Notes: generated by a model not told the origin, from the sequence alone. Positions 1 to 12,413 are shown, counted from the first letter of the stretch. The stretch: 64,000 bases of DNA from Acorus gramineus (GCA_030737835.1 CM060856.1:2948952-3012951), one strand, 5' to 3'. Numbers and translations: made by a program.

Positions 1-216
1 AACATCAGTTTTCAGTCTTCAGAGTGTTGTGGGAGTTCTTCAGAGTTGCTATCTGCAGACTCCTAGAGTTTGTTGTATCCTAGAAGTATTTAGTCAATAA
101 ACCCTTTAGCAAACTCAATCAAATTGAGTGGAGACTAATAACACTTTAAGGAAAGCGTTTACGCGCCTCAAACTCCAACCATCTTCCCTATCCACTATAT
201 TCGTTTTAATTTTACA
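1..216 (+). repeat. 3' part of the 5' LTR of the copia element
   Basis: These 216 bases align end to end with 5116-5331 of the 3' LTR. The segment ends in CA at 215-216, where similarity to the other LTR stops, which fixes the LTR/internal boundary. By position it holds R and U5, including an AATAAA that matches 5211-5216. Confidence 0.9.
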
Positions 217-218
217 AT

Positions 219-234
219 CTTAAAGTGTTATTAG
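219..234 (+). promoter_or_regulatory. Unusual primer-binding-site region complementary to U5
   Basis: Three bases after the LTR end lies a 16-base stretch that is the exact reverse complement of 135-150 inside the same LTR. It occupies the place of the minus-strand primer-binding site, and no TGGTATCAGAGC-like initiator-tRNA match is present. It could form a fold-back stem in the genomic RNA. A role in priming, dimerisation or packaging is inference only. Confidence 0.45.
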
Positions 235-3200
235 ATGGAAGGTGCATCAGAGATCTTTGCTTTCAAAGTCATGAAACAGGACTTCGTCAAACTGGACACG
301 TTCGACGGAACCAACTTCGCTCGCTGGAAGGAGAAGATCATGTTCCTGCTGACGATCCTGAAGATCTTATATGTTTTGCATCCGGACCTTGGGGCGTTAC
401 CAGCAACAGCCAAAAAAGACACAGTCCAGATGATTGCGAACAGAAAGAAGCGCGAAGAGGACAAACTAGTTTGTAGATGACACATCCTCAACACCTTGTC
501 GGATCGTCTATATGATCTCTACAGTTCGTTGAAGACTCTACAAGAAGTATGGAAGCTCTAGAGTACAAGTACAAGACAGAAAAACTAGGAACGGACAAGT
601 TCCTAATCTGTAAGTACTTCGAGTTTTCTATGGTGGATAATTTTTCTATTTTGGACCAAGTTCATGAACTTCAAGTCTTGGTTTCAAAACTAAAGGAACT
701 TAAAATTGTGTTGCCTGAGACATTCCAAGTGGGGGCGATTATTGCCAAACTTCCTCACAGTTGAAATGACTATAGAAAAAGACTGCTGCATAAAACAGAG
801 GAACTTTCCTTAGATGAAATTCAGAAATATTTGAGAATCGAGGAGGAAACTCAAAATCGAGAGAAGAAATTCAATCCTCCCGATTCCTCAAAGGTTAATA
901 ATGTTGAATGCAACAAGTCCAACAAAAAACGCAAGGCCAAGGAGAAGTTTAACAAAACTTCACATCCCAACAAGAAGCAGAAAGTGGTAGGCGCGTGTTA
1001 CAAGTGTGGAAAGAAAGGCCATCACATCAAGGATTGGTGATTCAATGAAAAGAACAAGAAAGATGCCAACAACACTAACAAAGCAAACATGGTAGAAGAC
1101 AATGTATCTGACCTGGTTGCGATGGTGTCAGAGATGCATATTGGCATGATCATAGAATTGAACATGGCTGTAGCAACGAAGTCTTCTAATTGGTTGCTTG
1201 ACTCCGGAGCAACCATTCATGTGTGCAATGATAAAGCGCAATACAAGACTTATGAACCAGTGACCGAGAATCAAGAGGTGATGATGGGAACAACAATTGC
1301 GCCAAAGTGACAGGAAAAGGGAGTGTTGAACTTCAATTCACATCGGGCAAAAAGTTGACTCTGCAGAATGTTCTTCATGTACCAGAAATAAGGAAAAACC
1401 TTGTTTCTGCTTGTCTTCTTTGTAAAAATGGCATCAAAGTCGTTTTAGAGTCAGATAAAATGATTATGTCCAAAAATGATGTATTTGTGGGGAAGGGCTA
1501 TGCTTTTGATGGCATATTTAAGTTCAGTATCAATAAAATAAATGTTTTTGCTTATATTGTTGAGTCTTCTTCTGTATGCCATTCTCGCTTAGCACACTTA
1601 AATTTCAAATCACTGAAATACATGTCTAAACATGGTTTAATTTCGTGTGATAACATAAATAATGAGAAATGTGAAATATGCATTCAGGCTAAAATGACTA
1701 GGAAGCCTTTTCCAAAGGCTGAAAGGAACACATATTTATTAGACTTAGTCCATTCTGATATATGTGAATTTAATGGATCATTAACTAGAGGAGGAAAACA
1801 TTATTTTATTACGTTTATTGATGATTGCTTTAGATTTGCATATGTTTACTTGTTGTCTCACAAAGAAGAAGCATTTAATGCATTTAAATGTTATAAGACA
1901 GAAATAGAAAATAAAAAAGGAAAGAAAATTAAAGTCCTTTGTAGTGATAGAGGTGGTGAATACTTTTCTAATGATTTTCTGTTTATTGTGAAGAGCATGG
2001 AATAATACATCAAAAATCTGCACCACACACACCACAACAAAATGGTTTGGCTAAAAGAAAGAATAGAACACTCACCGACATGATTAATTCCATGCTTATA
2101 AATTCCAAGTTGCCTTTGAATTTATGGGGAGAAGCACTCCTAACTGCTTGTCATGTACATAAAAGAATACCATCCATGAAGACACACTCCTATCCTAATG
2201 AAATTTGGAAAGGTAGAAAACCCAATTTGAACTACCTTAGAGTGTGGGGGTATCTAGCCTTTTACAGGGTACATGACCCAAAGAGATCAAAATTAGGCCC
2301 AAGAGGGATTAAAAGTATTTTCGTGGAATATGCGAAAAATTCCAAAGCATATAGGCTATTGGGTTTGGATTCAAATGTGATAACAGAATCCAGAGATGTT
2401 GAATTTATTAAAAATAAATTCATCAAAGATTCAAATTATGCAGAAGAACCTTCTATTCCAAGAATGGTTGAAAATCCCAACTGATCTTTCAATGATAAGG
2501 AAAAGGATCCGAACCTAACTCTTGAACCTAGAAGAAGTGATTACTCCTTATGATTCTATTTTACTCAATGTAGAAGAAGATCCTAAAATCTATAGTGAAG
2601 CTATGGCTTCAAGAGATGCAAGCTTTTAGAAAGAGGCCATCAATGATGAGATGGATTCCATCTTATCAAACCAAACTTGGGTTTTGGTGGATTTACCACA
2701 AGGATTTAAACCAATTAGTAATAAATGGGTTTTTAGAAGAAAATATAATACAGATGGATCAATTCAAACTTTTAAGGCTAGACTTGTAGCCAAAGGATTC
2801 AAACAGCAAAAGGGGATGGATTACTTTGATACATATGCACCAGTGGCTAGGTTCACATCCATTAGAGTTTTGATGGCTTTGGCATCAATTTATCATTTAT
2901 ATGTTCATCAAATGGATGTCAAAACAGCCTTCCTAAATGGTGATCTTGATGAAGAGGTGTATATGGAACAACCCGAAGGGTTTGTTCTACATGGAAATGA
3001 AAATAAAGTTTGTAAATTAGTCAAGTCTCTATATGGTTTGAAGCAAGCACCAAAACAGTGACATGAAAAGTTTGATTCTGTGATTTTATCACATGGATTT
3101 AAACATAACAGTGCTGATAAGTGTATTTATTCTAAATTCACTTGTGAATATGGTGTAATTATTTGTCCTTATGTAGATGACTTACTAATTTTTGAAACAA

Positions 3201-4104
3201 ACATGAAAGGTGTTTCTGAGACCAAGAAGTATCTAACTTCAAAGTTTAAAATGAAGGACTTGAATGAAGTAGATACTATCTTACGTATTAAAGTGAGGAA
3301 ACATAGTGGGGGTTATGCATTGTGTCAGTCACACTACATAGAAAAAATGCTTCTTAAATTTAATCATCTTGGAATAAAAGAAGCGAATACTCCTTACGAT
3401 TCTAGTGTGAAAATGGCTGAAAATTCTGGCAGATCTGTTGCACAACTTGAGTATGCAAGTGCAATAGGTAGTTTGATGTATGCTACCCATTGTGCAAGTC
3501 CAGATATAGCATTTGCAGTTGTAAACTGTCAAGATACACGAGTAACCCTAGTGTCATGCATTGGAAAGCAATAGGCAGAATTCTTGGTTACTTGAAAAGA
3601 ACCATTAATTTGGGCCTATATTATTTTGAATTTTCAGCAGTACTAGAGGGATACTCAGATGCTAGTTGGATTACAAGTACAAGTGATAATAAATTCATAT
3701 CTGGGTGGGTGTTCACTATTGGAGGAGGAGCCATCTCTTAGGCTTCTAAAAAACAGACGTGCATAACTCATTCAACTATGGAATCTAAGTTTATAGCACT
3801 TGCTGCAGTAGGCAAAGAAGCAGAATGGTTGAGAAATATGCTTGTGGCCACAACCGATGCCATCTATTTCTTTGTACTGTGACAGTGAAGCTACTCTGTC
3901 TAGGGCTTATAGCAAAATTTATAATGGAAAGTCAAGACACATTAGCCTAAGACATGCGTATGTGAGACAGTTAATAACAAATGGTGTTGTTAACATTATT
4001 TATGTTAGGCCAAGTAATAACTTCGCAGATCCTTTAACAAAAGGACTCTCCAAAGACCTTGTAAAAGGTACAAATGGTGGAATGGGATTGAAACCCTTTC
4101 TTTA
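235..4104 (+). pseudogene. Copia gag-pol polyprotein, broken
   Basis: Reading begins at ATG 235 with a gag start (MEGASEIFAFK). Open segments in shifting frames follow, with stops near 478, 762 and 1038 and frame changes near 1300, 2005, 2480, 3060, 3540 and 3740. Recognisable parts are: a zinc knuckle at about 997-1040 (CYKCGKKGHH, the last Cys changed to Trp); protease LLDSGATIHVC near 1190; GAG-pre-integrase HSRLAHLNF near 1580; the integrase core from about 1740, then QQNGLAKRKNRTL near 2035; RT with WVFRRKYNTDGS, QMDVKTAFLNGDL and the catalytic YVDD near 3170; and RNase H with YSDASW near 3650 and the RHISLRHAYVRQLI tail near 3930. Too damaged to make a polyprotein. Confidence 0.92.
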
Positions 4105-4628
4105 GAATCACAAGTAATGGTAACCCAACTTGATTTAGGCATATAACTAGTATCAAGTTTAATGGGTAATAACCAATTACTAGTGTGATTGTGAGCACTG
4201 ATATTAACCCATTCCAAAATGCTCAGAGCAGACTGCTATATTGATGAGATTGAGTGAAACACTCTTAATGAAGTTTAAATTATGAAATGTCTCAAATAAC
4301 ATGGCACATAGTAAAACTTCATCTATGAGAACATAGAAGTGGTGCAGCTTCTAGCAAAAGTTGGGGTTGGCTTTTGTAAATGTTATTGAAACCAAGATGT
4401 AGCACAAGGCCATAATAGTGCTAAAGTAAAACATGAACACTCATAGAAAATGATTACATTCATGTGTGTGTTATTTCCGGTTCTAGTATAAAAGACTTAG
4501 TTTAAGCTAAGGCCACCAATGTCTTATTAGAACTTTGAAGTAACTACACTAAGTAAAGGTTTAACTCGAAAGACACCTTTATGTATGCATGATTATATTG
4601 TTAAAACTGATATTAAAAAATATTACAA

Positions 4629-4641
4629 TCTAGTGGGGGAT
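4629..4641 (+). promoter_or_regulatory. Polypurine tract of the copia element
   Basis: The purine-rich stretch TAGTGGGGGAT lies directly before the TG that opens the 3' LTR at 4642. This is the expected plus-strand primer position. Confidence 0.6.
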
Positions 4642-5331
4642 TGTTAAAGAAGATATATTGTAATATGCAGTGGGTGCTTGGGAATAGTGCCACATTGAAA
4701 ATTTGAAAAAGATTTTTCACTTTATATATTAGCCCACATGTGTAAGGGTGTCTTGGAAAAGACAAAGAGGGACCACACACACTCACACATGCTTACACCC
4801 GTATGCGTGTACGCACCCGTAGGCGCATAATCGCTCATTTTGGTGCATTATTAGATGCACTTAGCATAATGGCATATTATTAGGCGCAATATGAAATTAT
4901 TTGCTGGATTTCATAATTTTTGAAATTCGAATTACTGACCCAACAGTCACTTCCCAAACACCTGCATCCCTTCAGAAATTCAGTCACCTCTACAAGTGAT
5001 AACTGAAATAATATGAAGAGATGCAAAGGCACCCCTTCTTTTATAACAGAATTTTTGAAAGGTTGCAAAGGCAACCCTTCAAACTCTATTTAAGTATGTT
5101 CTTTGAACAAATTTGAACATCAGTTTTCAGTCTTCAGAGTGTTGTGAGAGTTCTTCAGAGTTGCTATCTGCAGACTCCTAGAGTTTGTTGTATCCTAGAA
5201 GTATTTAGTCAATAAACCCTTTAGTAAACTCAATCAAATTGAGTGGGGACTAATAACACTTTAAGGAAAGCGTTTACGCGCCTCAAACTCCAACCATTAT
5301 CCCTATCCACTATATTCATTTTAATTTTATA
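4642..5331 (+). repeat. 3' LTR of the copia element
   Basis: Starts TGTTAAAG just after the polypurine tract and ends where identity with bases 1-216 stops. It has a TATA-like TCTATTTAAG at 5085-5094, and the repeated R segment begins about 25 bases downstream. It has AATAAA at 5211-5216. The U3 part contains several variants of a short GGCGCATAAT/GGCGCAAT motif between 4800 and 4900. Confidence 0.85.
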
Positions 5332-6696
5332 TATACGAGAAGTTGGATTATAGGAATAACAGTGTATCAACACAAATAATATTCCCATGTTTCACTGACG
5401 CGGAATCCAATATTAGTTGAAATAGATCTTGATTCTTGACTACAATCACTCAGAAACCATGTGCTTGGAGATTCTAACTCAAGATTTATAGGGGCACGCT
5501 TGGTCTTATATTACAAAATTTTATGATTCATTATCTAGATCTTAATTACCATACAACAACCATCCCAGGTTTTTATTATGCGTAAACCACACTTCAATGG
5601 AAAATGATACATCCAAGCTTCATGGCAGCCCCATTGGTAGTACACGTTATTTTTTTTTTAAAATCATATATCATCCCATCAAAGTGCATGCAATTATATG
5701 AAATGATGTATATATTGAGTACATTAATATATTTTTTTATTTTGAGAAAATGAAAAAAAAAATTAATCTGTTTATTATGATAATGCAGTATATGATATAC
5801 TATCATAATGCACATAACTGCAAAACAGACTGATTGAGTGTATGAGCGCTCACACCTCAATAGTGTATGCTTGTCTTTACTGAACTTTGTGGGATGCTCT
5901 CCTCACCCCCACTACCAAATGCTTCTCCGTTACGATTTTGTACCAAAAATAAAGTTGGACAAATATTGCATAGTTAATACAAGCGATCCGATTTATAATA
6001 ATGTTTCATGTAATAAAACCTGTATAATATTTTGTGCCTAACTAGATTTTCTTTTATTCTATGCTTGTGTTTGAAAAGGGCTTAGGTGTAGATTCCATAA
6101 TTTAGTGGTCTTCAGTGTTCCTAGATACTTTTAAAACCTTCATGAACTTAACTCTAACAAAACAGTTGCTTTCCGCAACAACTTCCAATAAATATATATG
6201 CTCAAAAGGTTCTTTATGTGTTTGTCATTACAAAATTAAAACCAAATAATAAGGTGCGGGTGCATGTTTCCCTTTCAAGCAAGGATATTATTCCTCTTGA
6301 TTTCATGGATTAATAATTGAACTTGAGATTCTCTTTCGAGACTTCACCAACGGATGAACCATTAATAGTGCTGCATGGTTATGTCTTGATCATGATTTTG
6401 TTTTGTATATCTCCATTTTTTTCAGGCAAAGATACCATTATTCCTCCTAATCAAAAACTGTATATTTGCATTGCACACCAAGTTTAAAGAGCATGCATGC
6501 GTGATATAGTTTATCAAGAGGGCACATCGAATATCACAAAAAGGAGAGTTTATATTATTTTAACATAGAATGGAACCAATGCTAGCTTGTTGAGGAATAT
6601 CTCCTTCAATTTGCAGTCTTCAACACTTCTTCTTCCTCTTCATATCTGATCTCTGCCTTCATATCCTTTTTAAGTGAAATCCCCTCATCATCAGCC
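5332..6696. other. Intergenic stretch upstream of the first HIPP gene
   Basis: AT-rich DNA with only short chance frames and no recognisable protein. The last 150 bases before 6697 are pyrimidine-rich (CTTCTTCCTCTTC) and likely hold the 5' UTR of the HIPP gene. Confidence 0.5.
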
Positions 6697-9600
6697 ATGC
6701 CCACGGCCATAGGAAAGACTTTACATTCCTTCCTTTCCTTCATCAACCACTCTCTTTTTCCAAACCACAACAACTACATCCACCACAACAACACCAACAG
6801 CTACGTCTTCTACAACATGACCAAAAGTCGCCCTCTCTCCTTGCAGGTATTGCTTTATGATTACTTCAAGCTTTCCATTGTCCAACTATCTTTTCTTTCT
6901 CTTTGTATGTAAAAAAAATTTCAATTATGTTGTATATTCTAGCTTCAAATTAAAGTTTTACTTTAACCTTCTAATGTAAAGATATCTGGTGTGCCTTTTA
7001 ATTGCTTTTATGTGTAGGCCTAGATGTCATGTACTAGTTGAGTTGAAAAAATATTTTTTTCCATCATAAAGCTTCTATTAAAGCATTTAAACCAGGAAAT
7101 ATATAAGAGAACGAACGAAGTCACCACTAGCATAAGCTCAAAGGGCGGCTAACTAAATATTTAAGCAAGATATTATAAAAATATTTAATTTAATTAGTTT
7201 GAGGGCCACTCCGGTAGGTTATACTGATTAGTTTCTGGCTTGATATTGTCATTAATTAATTAATGGATTGAGGTTCTTCTTTGGGCACTTTTACAGGTAG
7301 CCCTTACATACAGAGCCCCACATAGAGTTCATTTCATAAATAAGATACTTGTTTTCATAGGATGAAACATTTACTTTTTATTTAATGATTACTATTATTA
7401 TTTTGCATAAGTGAGCACATAAATGTATAATTCATTTTTTGGTTAAAGACATCTAAGTTCCTATAAACATGGAAAAACCTATATAAGTTCCTACTAAAAT
7501 TGGGACAGACGTACGAGTTCCTGAAATCTCAGAAAAACCCAATTATCATCCCTAAGTTAAATTTTCATCCAAACTTAACGAAATATTCCCGGAATATTCT
7601 CATCACATATAATTGTGTAGACAATGAAGTCCTTATAAGCAGTCATAAAGACAAATTAGTCCATGCAAAAGACAAAATTACCCTTAAAAGACTTTTACAT
7701 TAAATTGTGTACACATTGCAGTCCCTATAAATAATCATAAAGACAAATTAGTCCCTGTAAAAGATAAAATTGTCCCTGAAAGACTTTTACATTTAATCGA
7801 ATAGACATTACAGTCCTTATAAACAATCGTAAAGACAAATTGGTCCCTGTAAAAGACAAAATACCCCTGAAAGATTTTTACATTTAATTGTGTAAACATT
7901 GCAGTCCTTATAAACAATCATAAAGACAAATAATATAATTTATTTATTTATTTTTTCATTTTCTATCCTATCGCTCACACTCCACCTGAAGATCTTAATT
8001 TGGATGTAAGAAAAATATTTTAACCGGTAGAATGCATTCTTTTTACCTTTTTGTTTGTAGGAAAATAAAAAAAGTGGCACGAGTTTATTAAAATTCTCTC
8101 TGCCATGAATGTAAATAAACAAATTTTATAAAAAATCATGTATAAGTATTTCAAAGCAAGCAAACACTTTAAATAAAAGAGCATTAATCATTACTTGTTC
8201 CGGTGGAGTGTGAGCAATAGGATAAAAAATGAAAGAATAAATAAAAAAATTATATTATTTGTCTTTGTGATTGTTTATAATTAAGTAAATAAGCACTGCA
8301 ATGTCTATATAATTAAATGTAAAAATCCTTTAGGGGCAGTTTTGTTTTTTACAGTGACCAATTTGTTTTTACGATTATTTATAAGGACTGTAATGTCTAT
8401 TCAATTAAACGTAAAAATCTTTTAGGGGCAATTTTGTCTTTTGCAAGGACTAATTTGTCTTTATGATTGTTCACAAGGACTGCAATGTGTACACAATTTA
8501 ATGTAAAAGTCTTTTAGGGGCAATTTTGTTTTTTGCAGGGACTAATTTGTCTTTATAACTGTTTATAAGGACTTCAATGTCTACACAATTATATATGATG
8601 GAATATTCTGGGAATATTCAGTTAAATTTGGATGAAAATTTAACTCAGGGATGATAATTGGATTTTTTCTGAGTTTTCAGGTACTTGTACATCTGTCCCA
8701 ATTTTAGTAGGGACTTATATGGATTTTCCCATATTTGTAGAAACTTAGATGTTTTTAACCCTTCATTTTCTTATGAAGTTATATGTTTGCCATTGCATAA
8801 AAGTAAGAATCACACATGGGCTTCCCGGGAGGCCTCCATAACATTAAAATTTAAGATTTTTTATTTTTAAGTCCCCATGAACTATACAATTTAGTGACCG
8901 ATACTTCATTTTTTCATATTACAGTTTAAGTCCTCAAATTTAAAGAATGTGTTTTTTATTATTCTTTAGGATAAAAGACCTATCACTAAATTGTTTTATT
9001 TTCTTATTAGTCCCTAAGGAAGATTAAAAATGAATATATCATTTAAATTGTTGTCTTAATCTGTAATATGAAAATTGGATGGATCAATCACTAAATTATA
9101 TAGTTCACGAGAACTTAAAAATAAATAAAAAAGTCCTAATTTTAATTTATATGCTTGAAAAAAACTATGCATCACCAAATGACATTACAAAGGACAGAAC
9201 CTGTTGGTAAGTTGATAGGAAAAAAAATCAAATAAGAAATAACTATTTGGATAATTATATTTTTTGGTTGTTGAACTTTTTGTTTTGAAGGATAACAAGA
9301 ATAATAAATCTATCCAAAGGAAACCTAGAATCTACATTTTAGGAATATCATGGTTTGGTGGGCTTAAGTTTTATTATGTGGAATAAATCTATCCCCAATA
9401 AAATTTCAGAGCTTAACCATGATATATAGGATTGGAGTCTGTAATTGACCATTCTTTCTGGATCGGTGTGCGTGATGTAAAATTCATCCGTGCAATACTA
9501 CAAATAAAAAGGACAGACACTGAATCTGTACAACCGTGCATAGAAATTACATAGCATACGAAAACAATAGCTCTGTTTTGTCTACAAATGGTGTATTGAT

Positions 9601-10146
9601 CATAGTTATCTCTGATTATTTCAATATATATCACCAGGTAATAGAGCTTAAAGTACGGATGTGCTGCGAAGGCTGTGAGAGGGTTGTCAAAAATGCCATT
9701 ATGAAGCTTAGAGGTACTCCTATAATAATTCTTTTGCCCATGCAAATCAAGTTCACACACAACCATGCACATTCCATGCTATAGCTAAAAAAAAGTCAAT
9801 CAAATTAAAATGCAATTCTGGTGTGACAGGGGTGGACAATGTGGAGGTGGACCTGCCGATGGAGAAGGTGACGGTGACTGGGTACGTGGACCGGAACAAG
9901 GTACTGAAGGCGGTGCGGCGGGCGGGGAAGAAGGCAGAGTTCTGGCCGAGCCTGAACATGCCCCTCCACTTCACGACGACGACGGACTACTTCAGGGACG
10001 AGGAGTCGTTCCGCGACAGCTACAACTACTGGAGGCATGGTTACAACGGGGACAAGCACGGCAACATCCCCGACGCCTGCCGCGGGAACGACCCCGTCAG
10101 CAACATCTTCAACGATGATGACGTGAACGCCTGCTCTGTCATGTGA
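6697..10146 (+). CDS. Heavy metal-associated isoprenylated plant protein (HIPP), 3 exons
   Basis: Exons 6697-6846, 9638-9713 and 9830-10146 join in frame (phases 0 and 1) to give about 180 residues. Introns are GT-AG. Residues 51-115 form one HMA fold with the metal-binding MCCEGC (Cys60 and Cys63), followed by GVDNVEVDLPMEKVTVTGYV, typical of the family. The tail NACSVM is a CaaX box (Cys177) for farnesylation. Proteins of this family bind metal ions or partner proteins at membranes; the exact ligand cannot be read here. The His/Asn-rich first 50 residues are variable in the family, so exon 1 is the least certain part. Exon 3 is much richer in GC than its surroundings. Intron 1 is 2.8 kb and holds a foldback element and a MITE. 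Confidence 0.85.
7440..8761. mobile_element. Foldback (MULE-like) element in HIPP intron 1
   Basis: The left end GGTTAAAGACATCTAAGTT is mirrored by AACTTAGATGTTTTTAACC at the right end, and the inverted arms run about 550 bp each with a loop of roughly 200 bp (about 7996-8204). Each arm is built from tandem units of about 85 bp (ACAAATTAGTCCCTGTAAAAG, with a tail like ACTTTTACATTTAATTGTG). The flanks 7431-7439 and 8762-8770 read TTCATTTTT and TTCATTTTC, a near-perfect 9-bp target duplication as made by Mutator-like transposases. No coding capacity. Confidence 0.8.
8857..9132. mobile_element. Foldback MITE, 'AAGTCCC' family, copy 1
   Basis: The left end ATTTTTAAGTCCCCATGAAC and the right end GTTCACGAGAACTTAAAAAT are inverted copies, and the inner parts (TTTCATATTACAG against CTGTAATATGAAAA) continue the hairpin. 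Related copies lie at 32356-33434 and 34766-35038. It has no coding capacity. Confidence 0.65.
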
Positions 10147-11916
10147 CACGCGCGGCTCCTTATTAGTTCTTCTCTCCCTTGAAGACTGAAAATAATTAAC
10201 TTTGTGTGTATGTTCTGTGTTTAAATTTGGGACGACTAGTTTCCTTGGTTTTTGTGGGTTTCCTGTTGTTTCTGCTAGGATGGCAGTGGGGCTTTGTGTT
10301 GATTTCTCTCCAGGCCAGTATTAATACTAGTAGTTGTGTTGCATGTCTAATTGAGAAGTTAATTCTCGGGTCATTGTGATAATTCATATATATTTTGAAT
10401 CTTCAAATCAATAATGTTGTCATGACAATTAACTTCATTTATAGATCTTAATGGAAAAATTCCTACAATTAAACAACATATGGGAACCCGATGGTGTGAC
10501 AGGAATTTACTTGGGTAGGAAATAACATAGTATGGTGAGTCTCTTCTTGCTGTAATCAAAATTCCCATATGGAACAACGTGTTAATCTACGTGACAAATT
10601 ATGATCTTCTAAAGATGAACGCAGTTACTCATGATAAAGGACACTGTAAAATGGAGAACCATAAAAAAGAGGCAATGGTGAAAGAGTGATATAATCTTGG
10701 GATAAATATTGTCCGAAAAGTCTTCACAATCTACGAAGAGAATGTGGAACAAGCTTACAGACTTCAAGAAAGTGATTCTTTTCATAAAATCAACACATCA
10801 TAATAAATTCTAGGAAGGTAACCCATCCGCTCATGACGATGTAGTGATCAATATTGTTGATTATCTGAGAGGAGTCTACTACTAATTAACTTTCTTCAAC
10901 GGGACTATGAGAAAATATATATGCAGATGAGACATCATGAGGAAATGTCCTAGAAATCCAATTCTTTCACTCATTTCTATCAAAAAGGGGGCTCTAGAAA
11001 GGCGTATCCCTAGAGTCCAAGTATCGCACTCATGATCGTCTTACTTCTAAAGAGGATCACATGAAGTTACAAGAATCATATGCTATCAATAAATGGTCTA
11101 ACACCACGGTCCTCCTAATTAGCATGCCCCCCATGCGACAACTCATAACAAATTTGACTTTTCTCACATGCGCTCGCATATCATACTCCAACAAGTGTTT
11201 ATACTTCCATATTCTCATTGTGTAATCTCACCATAGTGTGACACATGCACATATATTGATATCATCAAAAAAGTATTTGACATGTAAAGATTTATCTAAA
11301 AGTAGATATCCACACCCCTCAAAATTAAGTTATTAGATTTATTTTATGAGATTAACTTTTTCCTGTAATTCTTTCTATCTTTCATAAGAAAAGTTAGATT
11401 TCTAACTTCAGCATCGAAAAGCCTGTATCAGGTACCACACCACACCAGTGTCAATAAAACTCATTCTTTGTTTCAGGCGATCCCCTCTTGTTTTTCTATT
11501 TTTCAATTTCTAATTATAACATTTAACATTTTGTTTACAAATCTCAGGTGAAAAAAACATTCTAGTAACTATAGTTTAGTGTTTTTTTTTTCTATTGGAG
11601 TTGTCCCATATTTTTCTTTTTTTCACGTCACATAAATTTTAGTATCCTTATTCTTTACCCTTCGTATAACTTTAAATTTTGTCTTGTACCAATAAAAATA
11701 TCAGGTTGTTAAAATATAGATTAAAATATTGATATGGATTGTGTTAATTGTCTAATGTATTTACAACCGTCAGATTTTATTATTTTAATATAAACACATT
11801 AAAAGTCACTCATAGGGGCTCTTTTATGTATTATAAAACCATATACATGCAATCTCGTCCACAAGATTGTGTAGTTCCCAACATATGTGGAATTCACAAC
11901 GCATCTACGTGACGAA
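10147..11916. other. Intergenic stretch between convergent HMA genes
   Basis: The first 250 bases probably hold the 3' UTR of the + strand HIPP. The rest has no convincing frame, repeat or RNA gene. The two HMA genes converge here. Confidence 0.45.
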
Positions 11917-12229
11917 TTAATACAATACCAAAGGAAACAATCTCTTCCAAGATTTCCTCTTGCACAACATACGAGGGGTCGCTCTCTCCATCAGAGGCGG
12001 CGGAGGTGGCGATGGTGATGGTGTTTTCTCACCGGATGACTCTTCGCAATCCCAAAACCGAGCTTCCCTTCTCTTCTTCTTGATCGTCGCGAGGACGTCG
12101 TACCGATCACATATCCCCCCACACAGTCACCTTCTGCAGCTCGTAATCGACATGCACCGAATATATACCTATAGTGAAATTAACTAATAATGCAACATCA
12201 GTTACTGCTTTGCATTTGTTAGTTGTCTG

Positions 12230-12269
<40 letters not shown>

Positions 12270-12413
12270 GTTTAGATGTACTCAATTACCTTTCAAATGT
12301 GCCAAGGCTTTCTTCACTTTCTTCTCGCACCCATATGAGTACAAAGGCACCTTCATCTCCACATACTGAGCCTCTACAGTTTTGCCTGCCGGGACAATCT
12401 GCAGATCAGCCAT
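11917..12413 (-). pseudogene. Small HMA-domain protein gene, 2 exons, with one-base frameshift
   Basis: On the minus strand exon 1 runs 12413-12290 from an ATG and encodes MADLQIVPAGKTVEAQ, then VEMKVPLYSYGCEKKVKKAL. A 120-base GT-AG intron follows, and exon 2 runs 12168-11917. Exon 2 continues the HMA fold (GIYSVHVDYELQKVTVWG), then meets six Gs at 12120-12115 (minus strand) that put the frame out by one. With five Gs the frame stays open to TAA at 11917, for about 124 residues with a basic, proline-containing tail. The usual CxxC is degenerate (only YSYGC), and there is no CaaX box. Either a recent pseudogene or a homopolymer sequencing error in a live gene. The intron carries a CA/TA microsatellite. 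Confidence 0.75.
12231..12270. repeat. (CA)n(TA)n microsatellite
   Basis: A run of CA repeats followed by TA repeats inside the intron of the minus-strand HMA gene. Confidence 0.9.

Larger units (their letters stand above)
1..5331 (+). mobile_element. Ty1/copia LTR retrotransposon, degenerate, 5' LTR truncated by window edge
   Basis: The order of domains is gag, CCHC knuckle, protease, integrase, reverse transcriptase, RNase H, which is the Ty1/copia order. Bases 1-216 repeat at 5116-5331 without indels and with about 7 substitutions (roughly 3%), so the copy is not very recent. The full LTR is 4642-5331 (690 bp, TG at its start, CA decayed to TA at its end). The coding region is broken by several stops and frameshifts, so this copy is non-autonomous. 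No target duplication can be checked because the left border lies outside the window. The usual initiator-tRNA-Met primer site is absent after the 5' LTR. Confidence 0.93.

Noticed and set aside
7735..8122. Two 60-residue minus-strand frames
   Set aside because: They lie in the inverted sub-repeats and loop of the foldback element and repeat each other.
9805..10149. Minus-strand 114-residue frame and + strand 102-residue frame over HIPP exon 3
   Set aside because: Shadow frames of the GC-rich exon, which has the HMA and CaaX coding sense in another frame.
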